DNA from: Carex sylvatica
Taxonomy: Eukaryota > Streptophyta > Magnoliopsida > Poales > Cyperaceae
Length of the DNA stretch: 64,000 bases
Assembly: GCA_964058845.1 (NCBI GenBank)
Contig: CAXKVR010000336.1
Coordinates: 62,001 to 126,000, forward strand
Reading direction: 5' to 3'
How positions within the stretch are numbered: position 1 is the first letter of the stretch; each line of letters starts with the position of its first letter. Of the stretch, positions 11,701-26,700 are shown piece after piece. The position numbers and the translations under genes are program-made. Under the pieces are notes generated by a model, which was given only the letters and a program-made list of their open reading frames with translations, made no database searches and was not told the origin of the DNA.

Positions 11701-14700
11701 AGTTTGATCTGTTCTTAAAGTTCCTTGCAACAAACCCAAAAAAGTAACATTTGGAAAAAAATCGCAACATTTCCTCATATTTGGCATTGATAGTAGGGTG
11801 CTCCAGAAATTTGGGCTGCTTAGTCATTCTGTGCTTGCCAGTCAGCCTTCATTCGATTTGATAATTCAGGTGATATTAATGGATTACTCAAAATCTGCCA
11901 AGTTTAAGATTATATGTTCCAGAAATGTGGGGTGCTGACACTGTTAAACTTAAAAAAAAAAATCTTAAAAAGCAGAGGTATCAATTTGATCATCGTAGTG
12001 TACTAGCCATTTTCCCTTGCATTAGTGGCAAATCGTGCAACTACAAAAGCAGCAGCAAAAGTATACCTTCAAAAATGATTCTGCTAGGATGAGGGCAATG
12101 CTAGGTGGGGGTGGGGAGTAGGTTTCCACAAGAAGTGTCGCCTCCTCAATGGAAACTTGCGCCTTTAGAGAGAGCAGCTGCAACAGCTCCAAAGGCTGCT
12201 TTCCGAATGCCTCCGCAAATGTGAGTCCTAGCACCATTGCAGCTCTCACGACTGCTATAACTCTCAAGCAGAGGCCGCGTCCACGTCCTTCTCCACACTT
12301 GCGGCTTAGAGCATCCAATGCCTTGAAACATAAGAGAGAAACATATAAAATTTCTACTAATAAATACAACTGACAGGAACCAACCACTTGTAGCTTAAGT
12401 TACTAAATTCTCACAATGGTAAGGCCACATGTCCAAGTATCATAGGGACAAAAGATATGTGAGCAAGTTCAGAGTTGGCACAACATCAGACAGTGCATTT
12501 CAAAAAAATAATAATGACAACCGATTAATTGCTAATGAAGTACCCAGAGAATTTGAAAGGTTGTCTCAAGCACAAAAAGGTAATGAAAGCTGAGCTCATT
12601 AGAACAGAAACAATGGCAGATGTCCAGTAGTGCTAGTACCTATTATTCCATAAGGCGTATTCATTTAGTCAGACAGCCTAGTATCTTCTTTAGATTTTTC
12701 TTTCAATTTTTTTTGGTCAAGTTGTTATATTTCTTGATATCACTTGTTGGTATTTTCCATACAGCATCAAGTCAGCAAATACAAATGCAAAACTGGCCAG
12801 TTGGATTTTCCTTGACCTAGTATTTGAAATTGAATCCAAGCAGAGTGACAACAAGCATCAACTATACCTGTGATGGGTCAACCCTGTTTTGTTCAATCGG
12901 CAAGTCAAGTGAATGCAAAACAGAACGCACTGCCTCGTCCAACACCGATAAGCTTATCTCTCCACCTCCATTAGAAGATGCAAATTTTGCAAGTTTCAAA
13001 ACGGAATCAATTAGATTCAGTTCCTCCGGCACTTGTGTCGGTGACAGCTTGTGTTGGAGCTGCTTAGCAGCAGTGATCTGCCCAAACTCCAGTAGCGACA
13101 GAACTGCTCTCTCCATTTCCACCTGGCCCACCCTCTCCTCCCATCCTGAAATAGCCACCCCAAGATTTGTTCCTTCAGAACTACTTATCTCATCAGAAGT
13201 TTCAAAATTTTCATTAATGGTGTGTCTAAGTGGATGGTACGGCTTGCCCTTTCTCTTGGTTCTACTACCAGCTGAAGCAGCAGATAAAGTGATGTTGTTC
13301 TCTCTGAAAATGCCACTGCTTCGCTCGGCCACTTGGGTGTGTGTTGCATTTATGTGTGAATCCATCTTGGAGACAACCTTAGCAGTTTGTTCAATAAAGC
13401 TCAAGCTAGTTTTCACAGAGAGGTTCTGTACCGAGCTGGGGGATGTTGGTTCATTTTCAGGGTTTGATTGGGTTTCTGATTCCACTGCCAAAAGCCACAC
13501 TCTAGTCTCGATCTCCCTTAATAGATGGAGTGGATAAACCCTGCATTAAGAAATAACAATACAAAACAACTATATTACTCTTATCTAATTAAATGACCCC
13601 AAAAGATAATTAAATGAGACAGATAAACATACGGAGGGATTTGAGTAATGGTTCCACTAAGCCATTGTAGGGATAGAAGGAGCATCTCATGGAGTTCCCT
13701 TGCGGGTATCTCCTTTTCTATGGCCTCTGCATGTTTCATGAAAAAAGAGCCTGCCTGAAGAGGGGGAAAAGAGTATCTGACAAATAGAGCCTGGCAATGG
13801 CCCCACAAAGCAGCACGCTCCTGAGGGAAATCCCACAGGAATTCCTTCCACTCTGAGACCATAGCTTCCGCCTAATTACAACAAGAATACATAACATCAG
13901 CGACTAACAGTCACAGGTAGAATCAGCGTCTTGGTACTTACTACCAGCACATGAAAGGACCTTTCATCGTTATTGTTGTTTTTGGTTGCTGATTTGTGAT
14001 TTTTCTATAATTTTTGGTGCATCAACTTATCAGTATACCACTGAACTCAACTTAAGAAGCATTCCGAAATTACAGTATAGACCATGTCTATCAAATACCC
14101 CAGTGCCCAGCCCTGTATTTGTACCTGCGATTCAGTAACATGGTGAACAGCTGACTTCCAGGAAGCATTGCTTGCACTGAGCTGCCTGGCCCAGCTTCGG
14201 GCCTCCTCCCACCTCCCTCTCTTTTCCAATTCAGTCAACAGCGCCCCATCATCCAGTTTATCAAACCAATCTGTTTTCAAATCAGATTCGGCCAAGTTGA
14301 TCTTCCAATAGAGCCTCTTGAAATATGCTGCCAAAGAGCCATCATCTCCAAAATCGGCTGAGGCAAGTAACTGCAGCAAAGAGCGTTTCTCATAAAGGGT
14401 AGGACAGGTGGAAAGTACTGCATCTGCTGCATTGACAGCCGTGCTGCTGAGCCATGGTGATTGGTTGAGTAGCTCATCATGTAGTAGGGCCGGTTGGGTG
14501 TGAGATTGTTCTTCTTTCGTTCGGGCCGAGAATGCAGCTAGGTGGGCTGAGGCCTCAGCTAACCGCATTTGGGAGAATGCCTGAGAGGTACATGGAATAT
14601 TAGTAGTGGTTTTCTTTTTCTGTTACCAATAGAATTAGTTTCTCCTCTAAATTCTTCTTCAAGTTCTTTCTTTGTCCCACTTCCCTAATCTAGTAACATC

Positions 14701-17700
14701 TTATTAATGAGAAGGATGTTGGAAATAGATATGTAATTGGAATGAATAAAGCTTTTAGAAAGTGTAGATTTGTCAAGAAAAGGAACTAACTCCAGAAAAA
14801 GAAAAAAGAAATGATCCCCATCCATATAAAACTGTATTTTTATTCTGAGCAGATAGCAAAAAAAATAAGTATTTTCTGTGAACAAGGCTACCAATTCCAC
14901 GGCACTAAATTTTTTTATGAGTAGACTAGAAAACAAAGGCTTCACCTGAAGAGATCGAATAAGACTGAGGAGAGGGCACAAGGGAAGAAATAACTCAAAA
15001 GCCCGTAATAATGGCAAAAACATCTGCTTTTCACAAAATAAAACCACCATTTCAGCAAGTAAACCAAGTGCTTCTTCAGTTTTCTTTCTCTCATCACTAA
15101 TAGTAGCTTCTTGACTGACAATCATTAGAATAGAGCTTTGCACATTAGCATTATCAGAAGTGGAGGTGAGGCATGAATCCTGTGGTGCAGGTTCTGATAT
15201 CCGCTGCCGTTTTGCATTCTGTCTGTCAAAGGTAGTTCTGACATTATATTCCTCCGGTGGTAGTTTATTTGTGTGTTCAATAGCCAATCCAACATTTTTG
15301 GCTATTTCTAAGATGATCTTGTCTGCTTTTATGAGAGATAACCTGCAACAGAGGGATTAAGATTTAGCAAGAGAACTGAATATGCAACAAAATGGGAAGT
15401 TATAACCAAATATAACCTCACATACAGTGGTTCAAGTCTCTTGAGGCAAAGGGGATATGAAATGGAATATTAAAAGAATATAGTGGAGATGTTACAGTCA
15501 AACCCTTCCATTTTGCAATTGAGCCCTCCATATTTTCCCTCATTTCTTAACAAGTTAACATAGACTTAAAATGAAGACTATACGCAACATACTCCTGGCT
15601 ATAATGAGTATAAGAGATAATTCAGGGGCAAAAACAAACAAATTCTACTATTTATTTATTATTCTTACCTAGAACCAGTAATCTCAAGCCAGAAAGCCGC
15701 GCATGAGAGAGTGGATATGTCACTGAAGCACGAGGCAACTATAGCCAAAAATGGCCAACGCATCATCCTTGCCTTTCTTAGTAGTGCTTCTCCAGGGAAC
15801 TTCTGCTTCTCACACTGTGTGACAACCATAAAAAGTTCTGATGGTGTATTGCTCTCTTCGTTAGCTGAAAGATATCCTTCATCATCTGATTTTTTTGGTG
15901 CAGATTTCATGCTACGAAGGACTGTTAGTACATGGGCCCTTAGCCTTGCATCTTTTAATTCCTTAGTAGCCTAAAAGTAGAAGAACAGAAATAATACAAC
16001 AGAGACAAAAAAGATCAAAGATAAAAATCTACATGTACACTAATGTCATTTACCTACAGTCTATACAGTACGTTCAGTTCATCCCTGTATAGACCGGCTA
16101 GTTACTAGGCACTGTAGGCATTATATGCACCTACAAGCATGTACCTACAGTCAGTTCATCAATGTACAGACCGTTCACCAGTTTGGGATCAGGCATTGTA
16201 GACGTGAAATGATACCATATATGCACCTACAGTCAATTCAACCCTTTTACAGACCAGTAAGTACCAGACATTTTACCAATGCTAATTCTTTTAGGTTATC
16301 AAAGCTAGGGTACGACCAAACAACTGGTTCAGCCCTGCTCCTTTGTACCAAGCAGGTTTATCCTCCAACTTCGAGAATATTTTCAGGCTATCCAAATGCT
16401 CAACCAAGAGCTTAGAATAGTGCTGGGTTAATGCTACTCCACTAACCCAGTCTTTCGTTGGAAATAGCTACAATCCAAATGCTCAACCGAGAGCTTAGAA
16501 TAGTGCCAGGTTAGTGCTATTCCACTAACCCGGTTTTTCTTTGGAATAGTCTTGTTGTCACAAGATCAATGCGCTATTTCTAGTATGCAGCCCAAACAAT
16601 GTTCATACTATTCTCAATAGCACAAGATGAGCACTCTCCACACACTATTTAGATTAGCACTTTCTCGCACTAGTCTAAATAGCTCTATTCTTGCTCTATT
16701 CCTTCCACGACCCAAATGCACCATGAGATAAATTGTCTGTCACACTACGATGTCTAGTTATCAATCAAAAATTAGGCATTACCACTTGACTGACAACATC
16801 TGCTGAAAAGCTGCCAAGCTGAGCTTCCATAAGAAAACCAACCTGTAAGAAAGTACAATCATTAATAACATGCCTCCACCCTAATAACCTAGTAAGAGTA
16901 CCGCATGCACAATACACCCAATAATCTACTATTTTGCTAACAACACCCAACAATTCTAAGTATTTCATCAATCAACCCACCTTCATAGATATTTAAAGAT
17001 AACACAAAACCATCCTAACAGATAGAAAAACTAAAATACAGCATTTGATATTATTGTGGCTTTTTTGTGCTTCAATAAGGCAGAAAGACAAATCATTATG
17101 AGGGTATGATTGTCAAAATAAAACTATATATCCTTCATGCTCTATTGAACTGAAAGATAGGTGTTATCTGTATAAAAACTTAAAATGTGTAATACTGGAT
17201 TAAAAATGAGAACTGCAAGGTGCTAGTAGCAAGTAATCTTTCAAATTAACCCTTAAAAAGACAAAAAGAAGACATACCCAATCATTGTTGCTCGCAAGCA
17301 AAGCAAGATACTTAGTGCTTATGGGAAGGTGATGCACTTGACAGAAGTCATTTACCAAACTCCAATACCTGCTCGCTTCGCTTTGTTTTGACCTCAGATG
17401 AGATGCATCACCAGTTCCGGTTTTAAGCCAAGTCCCACAATTATCCTCTTCTTCTATTACTGGCAAGCTCGCCTCTTCAAGATAGTGGAGAATGTTAACC
17501 AAAGTCTTTGAAGGTGGCATCTTTTGGTTTTGGCTGTTGATTTCAAGGTAGTCATACTTGATGTATTCTTCAGCTAGTTCCTTAGCTAGGTTAAGGGCTA
17601 GGGTTTTGTTAGCTCGACCATATTTTGAAGAGATGCGCCTCAGGGCATTGATATCGAGGCGAAGCATTTCAAAGGATATGCCACATAGCTCAAAAAAGAA

Positions 17701-20700
17701 GCCACAGGATGTGACCACTGATGAGTCATCAAAACTTCTAATAGCAAGTGGAACCACCTGAAATACAATGGAAAAGGATGATGGACTATTGAATTTTAAG
17801 TTTTAAGCTTACAGTCTTCAATCCACCTAGTATTTCTTCACTGGATGGCAATGGATCCAAACAGGTTGGGTATGATCATTCAGTACTTTTTCACTTCAAA
17901 ACATAATCAAGATAAGATCTGATTCAGTTAACCTAACAGGTCTGATGAGGTCAACCCAATATGTTGAGTCACCATACTGCCAATTTTAGTTAGCTGTAGA
18001 TACATGCCATACTTAAAAGGACTCCGCTGACAACTATTTAACTCAGCAAGTCAGCAGTCTTGTTAATCCCCAAAAAACCAAACTTTAACATTGTAGGCAT
18101 GATATGTGTTCAATTAGGTGTGAACTGGTACATACCCATTGAAGAACTGATCTCTCACTCTGGTTCAGAGGTCGAAGAAACTTTTGTGTGTCAAAAACAA
18201 CATTTGGCTTTACTGACTGATCTAGGCGTGGATCTGTTGATCTCAGCTCTAGAGCTCTTTTTCCAATCAGTGAACTGAAAACGGCTAAAACTCTGCCCCG
18301 ATTCAAGTCTTGCTCCACCTTAAATCCTTTTTCCTGAGAAAGATCAAAAGAAAACAAACAAACAGAAATTTGGTGATACATATAAGATATGACATTTTGA
18401 GCAGTTTTCAGTCTGAGAATTTGATGGGAATTAAGGGTTGACAAAGACGTTACCATCAAATTAAGGATTGACATAGGCCTTACTTCCCCCTTCAGTATGA
18501 ACACAAATAACTTTGAGAACGAGTACTAGTTTATTTCTAGCTAAACCATTTCTCGGGATAAATTTAGCTAAACCATTTCTCGGGATAAATTTAGCTAAAC
18601 CATAGGGAACATAAATATCAACCCATGAGGAAGCTTAATTAAATTGCCATTATCCTTCTAGAAATAGCTGATTCAATGCCTGGCATAAGGCTAATTCACC
18701 CAAGAAGAATAAAATACATATACCAAACTCTGCTTTGTTCCAAAGAACTTCTGAACAAGACCTGGGACAAAAACTAGTCCCAATTGAATTTAAGAATTAT
18801 TCAGCTTGTTTCACAGAAAAATAGCACAAAAGCGATTATCAAGTGTTTGTCTACTTTAGAAATTAAAAAATAACCTCAGCTGAGAATAATTCCTTTTCGA
18901 TGCTTTTCTGAACTGATGCTTCCAAGACAATGGGATCGGTTTTGCTATCCCCAGCTATTTTAAGAATAGAGTGTCGTAGACAGCGCACTAGGAATTCATC
19001 AGACATGTTCAATGTTTCTTTTTCAAATTCCATGACTTGCAAGCTGAAAGGACCCTGATGGATGTCACAGATGCATCAGCAAGAAATATACATTCAATTA
19101 ATGCAAGGTTAAGCTTAACATGGTTAACACCAGACGCATACTGCCAATTTAGCACAGTAGCATTCTTGTTTAGATGAGGGAGGCATCATGTTGAAGTACT
19201 TTTGCATATTTATATCAAAGTAGTTAAAAAGTACATCTTGTACTTTGAATTTGAACACACACACAGAGAACACAGACCTGCACAAAAAGCTGAACTAGCC
19301 TCCTGACAGGTTTTGGGAAAGCCGCTTGAAGAATTTGCAACAATGATGCATCACCCCCAGTAGAGTAAAATACACCATATCTCCAATTAAAGTACTCTGA
19401 TAACACCCTGTTTCCTAACACTGTACCAATAAAACAGAAATATAAAATGATCAGAGTTCCTATAAAATAAATCCAACTCAAGAACGAACCAAATGATAAA
19501 ATGCTTACCCTTAGTTGCATCGGTAGGTCGAGAATAATCTCTATCAGAGCAAGCAGAGATGAGGCTCTTCAACATTGTAGGATATTCTCGTAAACTAGGT
19601 CTATCCAAAGTTTCCAAAGACAGACAATTTTCGATTGGAAATGTAGCATACATTAGAGTTGCCAAGGCAGTTATTTCTCCTACACCTTCAGCTATCAGGT
19701 CATCTATTATATTAATCTTCTCCTCAATTTCCAGAAAATTACAACCACTTCCACCAGAGCCCAGATTACGAGACAGTTTCCAGTGTGCATTTGAAAGGGA
19801 TGCCTCATACTCAAACCCCCTAAGCCTTGAAAAAAGCAACCATTTTGCCCACTGGCAATCCCCCTGATAAATTAACCGAAAAATAAATATGGTTCAAGGG
19901 AGACAATTTAGAATTTTGAAGATAAGCTTTTAGGATTTTCAAGGTAAGTGTTTTCAAATTTTGGTCCAGTCCTGAAGAAGAGAGTATCAATCATAGGCTT
20001 AAATGTTAGGTTTGGTACAATTGATGCCACTAACATTTGTACTAGAAAACGATAATTTGGTACAGGTGGATATCACCAAGTCATTCGATCGGATACATGC
20101 CAGGTCTCCATGTCTCTGTACCAGTTGAATATCGGTTCAAACATTTTTTTATGCTTGTGTATTGTTTAGTTGAACTCGGTACATTAAATGAGGCTTAGCA
20201 ATTAGTTGCACAGAAAGCATATTCAAGAATAACTAGCTATGTCAAGTACCTAGTGTGAGAAATCATTGATAAATTCAAAAAACACCAAATATTCAGTAAA
20301 CAAAGAGGAAGCAAGAAGCTAACCGCAGAATCCAAGAGCACATGCAAGGAATTATGATCTCCAACCAAATTATGATGGTCAAGATAAAAGTCAAGGAGAT
20401 AAGGCAACTCATTTTGTACACAAAAATGAATAACAAGCTTATGAAACCCTTCATCTGAACGCTTTGTGTCTGGCGGATCTTCCACCTCTTGTATCTGAAG
20501 AGATTTCTCATCAGATGTATTGTTCATATCAGAAGCCTCAGAAATATTGAACATCAACCCAGCACGGGCTAAGACCGTTACGATCTCACCTGTATCCTCC
20601 CAGTGGTCTCTTAGAAAAATGTTCCTCTTTGCAAGCTCCTTCTCGATTAGGGTTCTTAGCCATAATGTACCATTTTTGAAATAAGGATGTCTCAAAATTA

Positions 20701-23700
20701 TAACGCCAGGGACATCAATGTAAGATGGCTCTATCTCTTCTCCAGCACATATGTATAAACCTTGATTTTGAGTTGCGGATATATTTCTCGGGTTCACCAT
20801 CAGAATGCCTTCTGACTGTAGATGGATTGGTATAATATCCAAGAGATCGAGGATCTCTTGTAAGTTGTTATGGGCTACGTGGTACTCAAATTGGGACTCC
20901 CATGGAACTTGAATTTCCATCTGATAATGTTGGTCAAGTACTACACGATCAATTGTTCTCTGGTCCCACGCATCAGACCATGCAGCCGCACCAGCCCAGT
21001 AACCACCGGGAGTGGTACTCTCGGAAGGTTCAGGAAGTTCTGTGTAAGTCGAAATATCTGCCCAAACACCAAGGATGGCTCCGTCAACCTCACCACAAAA
21101 AATCGGGGAATCATTCACATAAAGCGCCAATGATATATGTTCTGACAAATCTCTCTGACTTCTCTGATATGTGACCCAGAAGCTGCTTCTTGGATATAAC
21201 CTCTTACAATCAGAAGATAAAAAGTGAGATCAGTCATAAATACTAATGTGTAATAATTAAAAATGTTAAATACTAGCAAGTAGCAAGTATTACTGTGCAG
21301 ATCATCATCTGTAGTATGCTCAGTACTTGGGGATATCATGTCTGATAAGTTACCAAATTTTATTGTTAGATGGTTATTCCAGTCACTGTTGTGAAAATGG
21401 TAAAATTCCATGGGCCCTCACTATTGAAAAACACTATATTATAATCTAAATACAAGGAGATATATCATTCATAGACCTCACTATTGTAAAAGGCCGCCAA
21501 TTAAACCAATTATTTGATCTAAAATTCGAAGTCCAACCCGTTAAGTAGAGCATGTTAAACTGATGCAGAATCTCCAGATGACATTGATCTTAACAACAAT
21601 TCCAATCAGGTAGTTGCAAACTTTTTTTTAATGTCTAGCCTAATGGCTAAGACATCGCCTGAGGTGGCATGTTTGAAACCCAGTGCCTGCACTGGGGTGA
21701 GTTGAAGGGCTTTGACCCTCGTGTCATGCTCACAAAAAAAATTTCATTTATCATTCTAACAGCATTTAGGATTTACTGTTTATGAGACACTTTTGAGGTA
21801 TAGCTTGTACTTGATGCAAACTATATGGCTGACATATGTGGACATCTTTTATTTGTTTTAAGCTGCATAGTGGCATACCATCAAGATATCATACTAATGT
21901 ACACCTGCTTATCTTCCCCTCGCCACAAGCACATATATGTGAACATGCACACGAAAGATAAAACAAAAGAAGGAAACAAGAAAGGAGAAACAAAGAAATG
22001 TCAGAATTGAAACTAACCTCAATAAGCAATATCCTCTCCAAAATTCTTGTTTCATCCAACCTTAGAAAACCACGCCTTTTCATTTGGTCTATAAGACGTA
22101 CCCTAAGTGACCTCCTGACAGTACCGAACAATAGTTGTCTCAATACCAACTCAATATCTTCTCCCAACTTCTCAAGAGTTGCCACAGCTAAGTCAGTTTC
22201 CCCCTATCAAACATTTCATAAGCATGCACAAACCAATTAAAAGAAATTCAGTCAAATAATTATCTATCATCATGATTTCAATTTTTTTGTTGTTTTTGCC
22301 TCTTCCTTGCTTTTCTAGTTTAGTTGAATCTTGTATAGGGATCTGAAGATAATCATTTTGTTTATCTCAGTTTGATGACTTTTTCAATTTCCCACTTTAA
22401 AAACTTTATTTCCCCCTTTTCCTCCTAGTTTAATTGTGGTTTCTCTTTCTTTTTTTTCTCTTTCTTTTTTTTCCCTTTTCTTCCCCTAGTTTAATTGAGG
22501 TTCATGCAGAGGTTCAAGTTTAATCATAACAAGCTAGCCCAACGGTTTTATAATTATTGCAGGGACATATTTCATGAACATACTTTGAACTCAGGTAGAA
22601 AGTAATATTAGAAGCCATCTGAAAACAATACAAAGTTGGTCAGTCAGGTTAAACCATGGGGCAAGTGACTGCCGAACTAACAGTACTAGCAGGTGATACG
22701 TTTAACCCATGGGCCCCCACAGATTTCTCTTAACAACAACTTAATCTCAGTTAACCTTCAAGGCATGTATAGTTGTATATAGCATCAATAAAAAAAAAAA
22801 TATAAGCCTTGAAAAAAATAAAAAACCAAGAAGAAATCAACTGGCTACCTGCACAAACAGATCATATGCAATAGAGATCCCAATTTCACGAACTTCATTG
22901 AATGCATTATGTGACTTCTCATCTGAAGAAGACACAGCTGTGTCATCCTCCTTCTGATGTAGAAGCCTCAGCTGATGCACTGCCAGAGGAAGCCGGCCAG
23001 ATTTCAAAGCATCTTTGACAACACTCTTCAGGTCAAGGTTACTCAATTCCCATCTTGCTATCATATCCTTGACATTCTCTGGAATAAACAGTTGTCTTAT
23101 TCCAGCCTGCTCCACCAATTCAGTTGAAGGTTCAGCCAGCGACAATGCCAGGTTATTATTGGAAGAATAAAATTCATCATCATTCGATGCATCTGGTAGA
23201 GTCTCAGTTCCAGGATCTCTCGAATTGGTATCATCTACCTCCTGAACATGCACATATTAGTATCAAAGAGTTTGATCACAAATAGCACCGCATTCGGAGC
23301 CAATAATTAACATAGCTGATAATACCAACTACTTTTCATCAAGTGATTGCATACTATCATCTTTGATTTTCTTTATGATTATATTAGTTCGTAATTTCCT
23401 GGTTTACTTTGGACAATGTATTGGTTGTACAAGTTATCAGGATCCAGCATCTGTTAATAACAGCCAGGTTGCCTACAATATTTGGAAAGCCTGTAGGAAC
23501 CGGCAGTCTATAATTGATACTAAATGAGATCTACAACATTGTAGACAAGGTTGAGATACATGTTGAAGTATTATTATTCTGTGAGCTATTGATGGTAGAT
23601 TTGTTTGCCAATTATCTTTTAGATGCTTTCCAACATTCTAGTTTTTCTTTTTGTTTAAACTTGGAGTTCTTTGTTTCCTACATCCAAGTGATTTCAATTT

Positions 23701-26700
23701 TTAGCCCCAGATTACACAACTATCTTTCCACCCTCCGATTTTCATGTCTAGCCCCACCAGCCAGCTTAATAATGTAAAAGAAATCTTCTTTGTTGATAAA
23801 ATATTCTTCTATTCATATTGCAACAAAAACAAACCTTGTCCACAAGCTTTTTGCATTTAGCTGATACCCGGCTCTGAAGATCTCGAATAACTTCCAAAAA
23901 ATATGCCATTTCACAAAGCCTTCCTGAATAGCTATCATCTGGATATGCACAGTACAGAAAAGGAAAAAGGAATAAGATACCCATCTATAATATTGCTTTC
24001 AAGATATAGAGAAAACAAATGAAGGGTTATTAAATCTTACTCATGTTCTGATCAAGTAGTGCATATTTGCGAATCATTTTGGTAGCAAAGCTAGCAGCCA
24101 GACTTATCAACCTGCATATATTTTGAGGAATTAAATAATAAGAAGCTTTTGATTAAACAAGAAATCTCAAGATAATTTATGGACAAAAGTATCCCTCAGG
24201 TACTATAGCCTAACCATCTTATTGCTGCCAATATGTATGTTTTGTGTCTGTGTTCACTGACAGGGAAACATGAAAATTAAAAAAAAAAAAAAAACTCATC
24301 GCAAAATGTAAACAACTCTGGTGAAAGAACATAGCAGGCCAGTTTGAAATTTTGAGGAATACAGTAGAACACAAAAGTATGTTTTCCTTATTTACAGAAC
24401 ACAAATGGCTATTAGAGAAAATGCATACCTGGTTGCAAAGACAATCTCATTTTCACTTGCAACCCTAACAAATATCGGATAAACGGATGCAAAAAGCAGT
24501 CGTAAGACACCTTCTTCTGCTAGATCAACATCCACCAACTTACTTAATGATCTACTCAGCACAGGAAAAACATAGAAGACACAAGAAAACATAGAATTAC
24601 AAATTTGTGATGATAACAACTTTGCCATGATAAAACAGTAAATAACTAGATACCTTGCATACTATACCAAATGTTTTACCATATTTACGAACAAAATCCA
24701 GAATTTGTTATGTTTGACAACTTACAACTTACACTCAACACATTTGGTATTATTATGAAAATTCATGTACCAAGTAGGATCGCTTCACAATTGACTTCTT
24801 TCAAGTTTGAAATCAACATAAAATAAGTTTGCTCTCATTTAGTTCATCTTGGGCTTAAGGGGAAAAAAAGCTCACTTGGGTGGGCAAATTTCTTGACATC
24901 TGAAGTAAAATGATGTTCCATCACACTAGTCAAGTGGTTGGATGTCATTTGCAAACAATTGGCAACAATGTTGGGTGCTAGTTGAAAGAGGAGAAATACT
25001 GAAAAGTTTGCAAACATAAACCCAGAAAGGACCGTATAATACTCTAACCATATTGAACTGTGTATCTTCGATGGAAGAATTTCCTATTTATTTAGAAAAA
25101 TATCAATTTCGTCAACAACAATGCTTAGCTTATATCAGCTATTATTTCAAGAGTATATTTATGCATTTGCTTATACTAGATTTGAGCAAAAAGATAGTCT
25201 TTATTGATAAAAGGTTGGGCTTATATAGAGCCTTACAAAACACTCTTACAAGCAACCCCCTAGACTATTCCATAATGGCCTATTCACCGATAGGTCCTCT
25301 AAACTATTCTAATACAATGTTTTTCATACCAACACTCCCCCTCAAGATGAGTCTATGGACGAAAGATATCCACTAGACCCATCTTGTCACATAGTCTCGA
25401 CAAATCTAACGAACTAAGCCCTTTAGTGAGGCAGTCAGCCACTTGCTCTCTAGTAGCTACATGTCCCAGCTCAAGTAGTCCGTTATTCAGCTTTTCCTTG
25501 ATGAAGAATCTGTCGATCTCCACATGCTTGGTCCTGTCATGCTGCACAGGGTTATTAGCAATGCTAATAGCTGACTTACTGTCGCACCACAGCTTCATTT
25601 GTGCCCCTTGGTCCATCTTGAGCTCCACCAACAGAGCTCTCAACCACATCATCTCTGCAACACTTAAAGCCATGGCCCTGTATTCTGCCTCGGCTGTGGA
25701 CCTCGCAACTACCGACTGTTTCTTGCTCTTCCAGGAGACCAGATTGCCTCCTACAAACATGCAATATCCAGACGTGGACTTCCTATCATCGGCACAACTA
25801 GCCCAGTCTGAATCACAGTATCCCTCAATATTCAAATGCCCATTCTTACGGAAAATCAACCCCTTCCCTGGTGCACTCTTCAGGTATCTCAGGATCTGGT
25901 ACACAGCATCCATGTGACCCTCCCTAGGGTCATGCATGTAGCGACTCACCACACTCACCGCAAAGGAGATGTCAGGGCGAGTGTGGCTCAAATAGATCAA
26001 GCGACCAACTAACCTCTGGTACCTTTCCTTATCAACTGACTCTCCTGCCTCAGCACTCAGCTTGGACTTTTGATCAATAGGGGCCACCGCAGGCTTGCAC
26101 CCTAGCATACCTGTCTCTGTAAGTAAATCCAGCACATACTTCCTTTGAGATAAGACAATCCCCTCTGCACCGCGAGCTATCTCAATCCCAAGAAAGTATT
26201 TTAGTTGCCCCAAGTCTTTCACCTCAAACTCCTTACTCAGTCTCTCCTTCAGTGATGCAATCTCACCCTCATCATCACCAGTGATAATCATGTCGTCCAC
26301 ATACACTGCTAGCATCGTAATGTGAACGCCACGTTGCCTGAAGAACAATGTGTGGTCTGCATTGGTTTGCCGATATCCCATGTCTACCATAGCCCTCCTA
26401 AACCTGTCAAACCAGGCTCGAGGAGACTGCTTCAGCCCATAAAGAGATTTCTTGAGTCTGCACACCTTACCCTCCGTTTGTTTCGTGCCAAAACCCGGTG
26501 GGACCTCCATGTACACCTCCTCCAACAACTCACCATGAAGGAAGGCATTCTTCACATCAAGCTGATGTAACTTCCACCCCCCATTCGCTGCTAAGGAAAC
26601 AAGTGTCCGCACTGTACTCATCTTCGCCACGGGTGCAAAAGTCTCATCATAGTCGATACCATACGTCTGACTGTACCCCTTTGCCACCAACCGGGCCTTG

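Noticed and set aside
12824..13537. Plus-strand ORF of 237 codons
   Set aside because: It is antisense to spatacsin exon 20, which has the conserved, in-phase reading on the minus strand; no recognisable features on the plus strand.
25384..25917. Plus-strand ORF of 177 codons
   Set aside because: Antisense shadow of the RNase H end of the copia gag-pol gene; several other plus-strand ORFs between 25.3 and 30 kb have the same cause.
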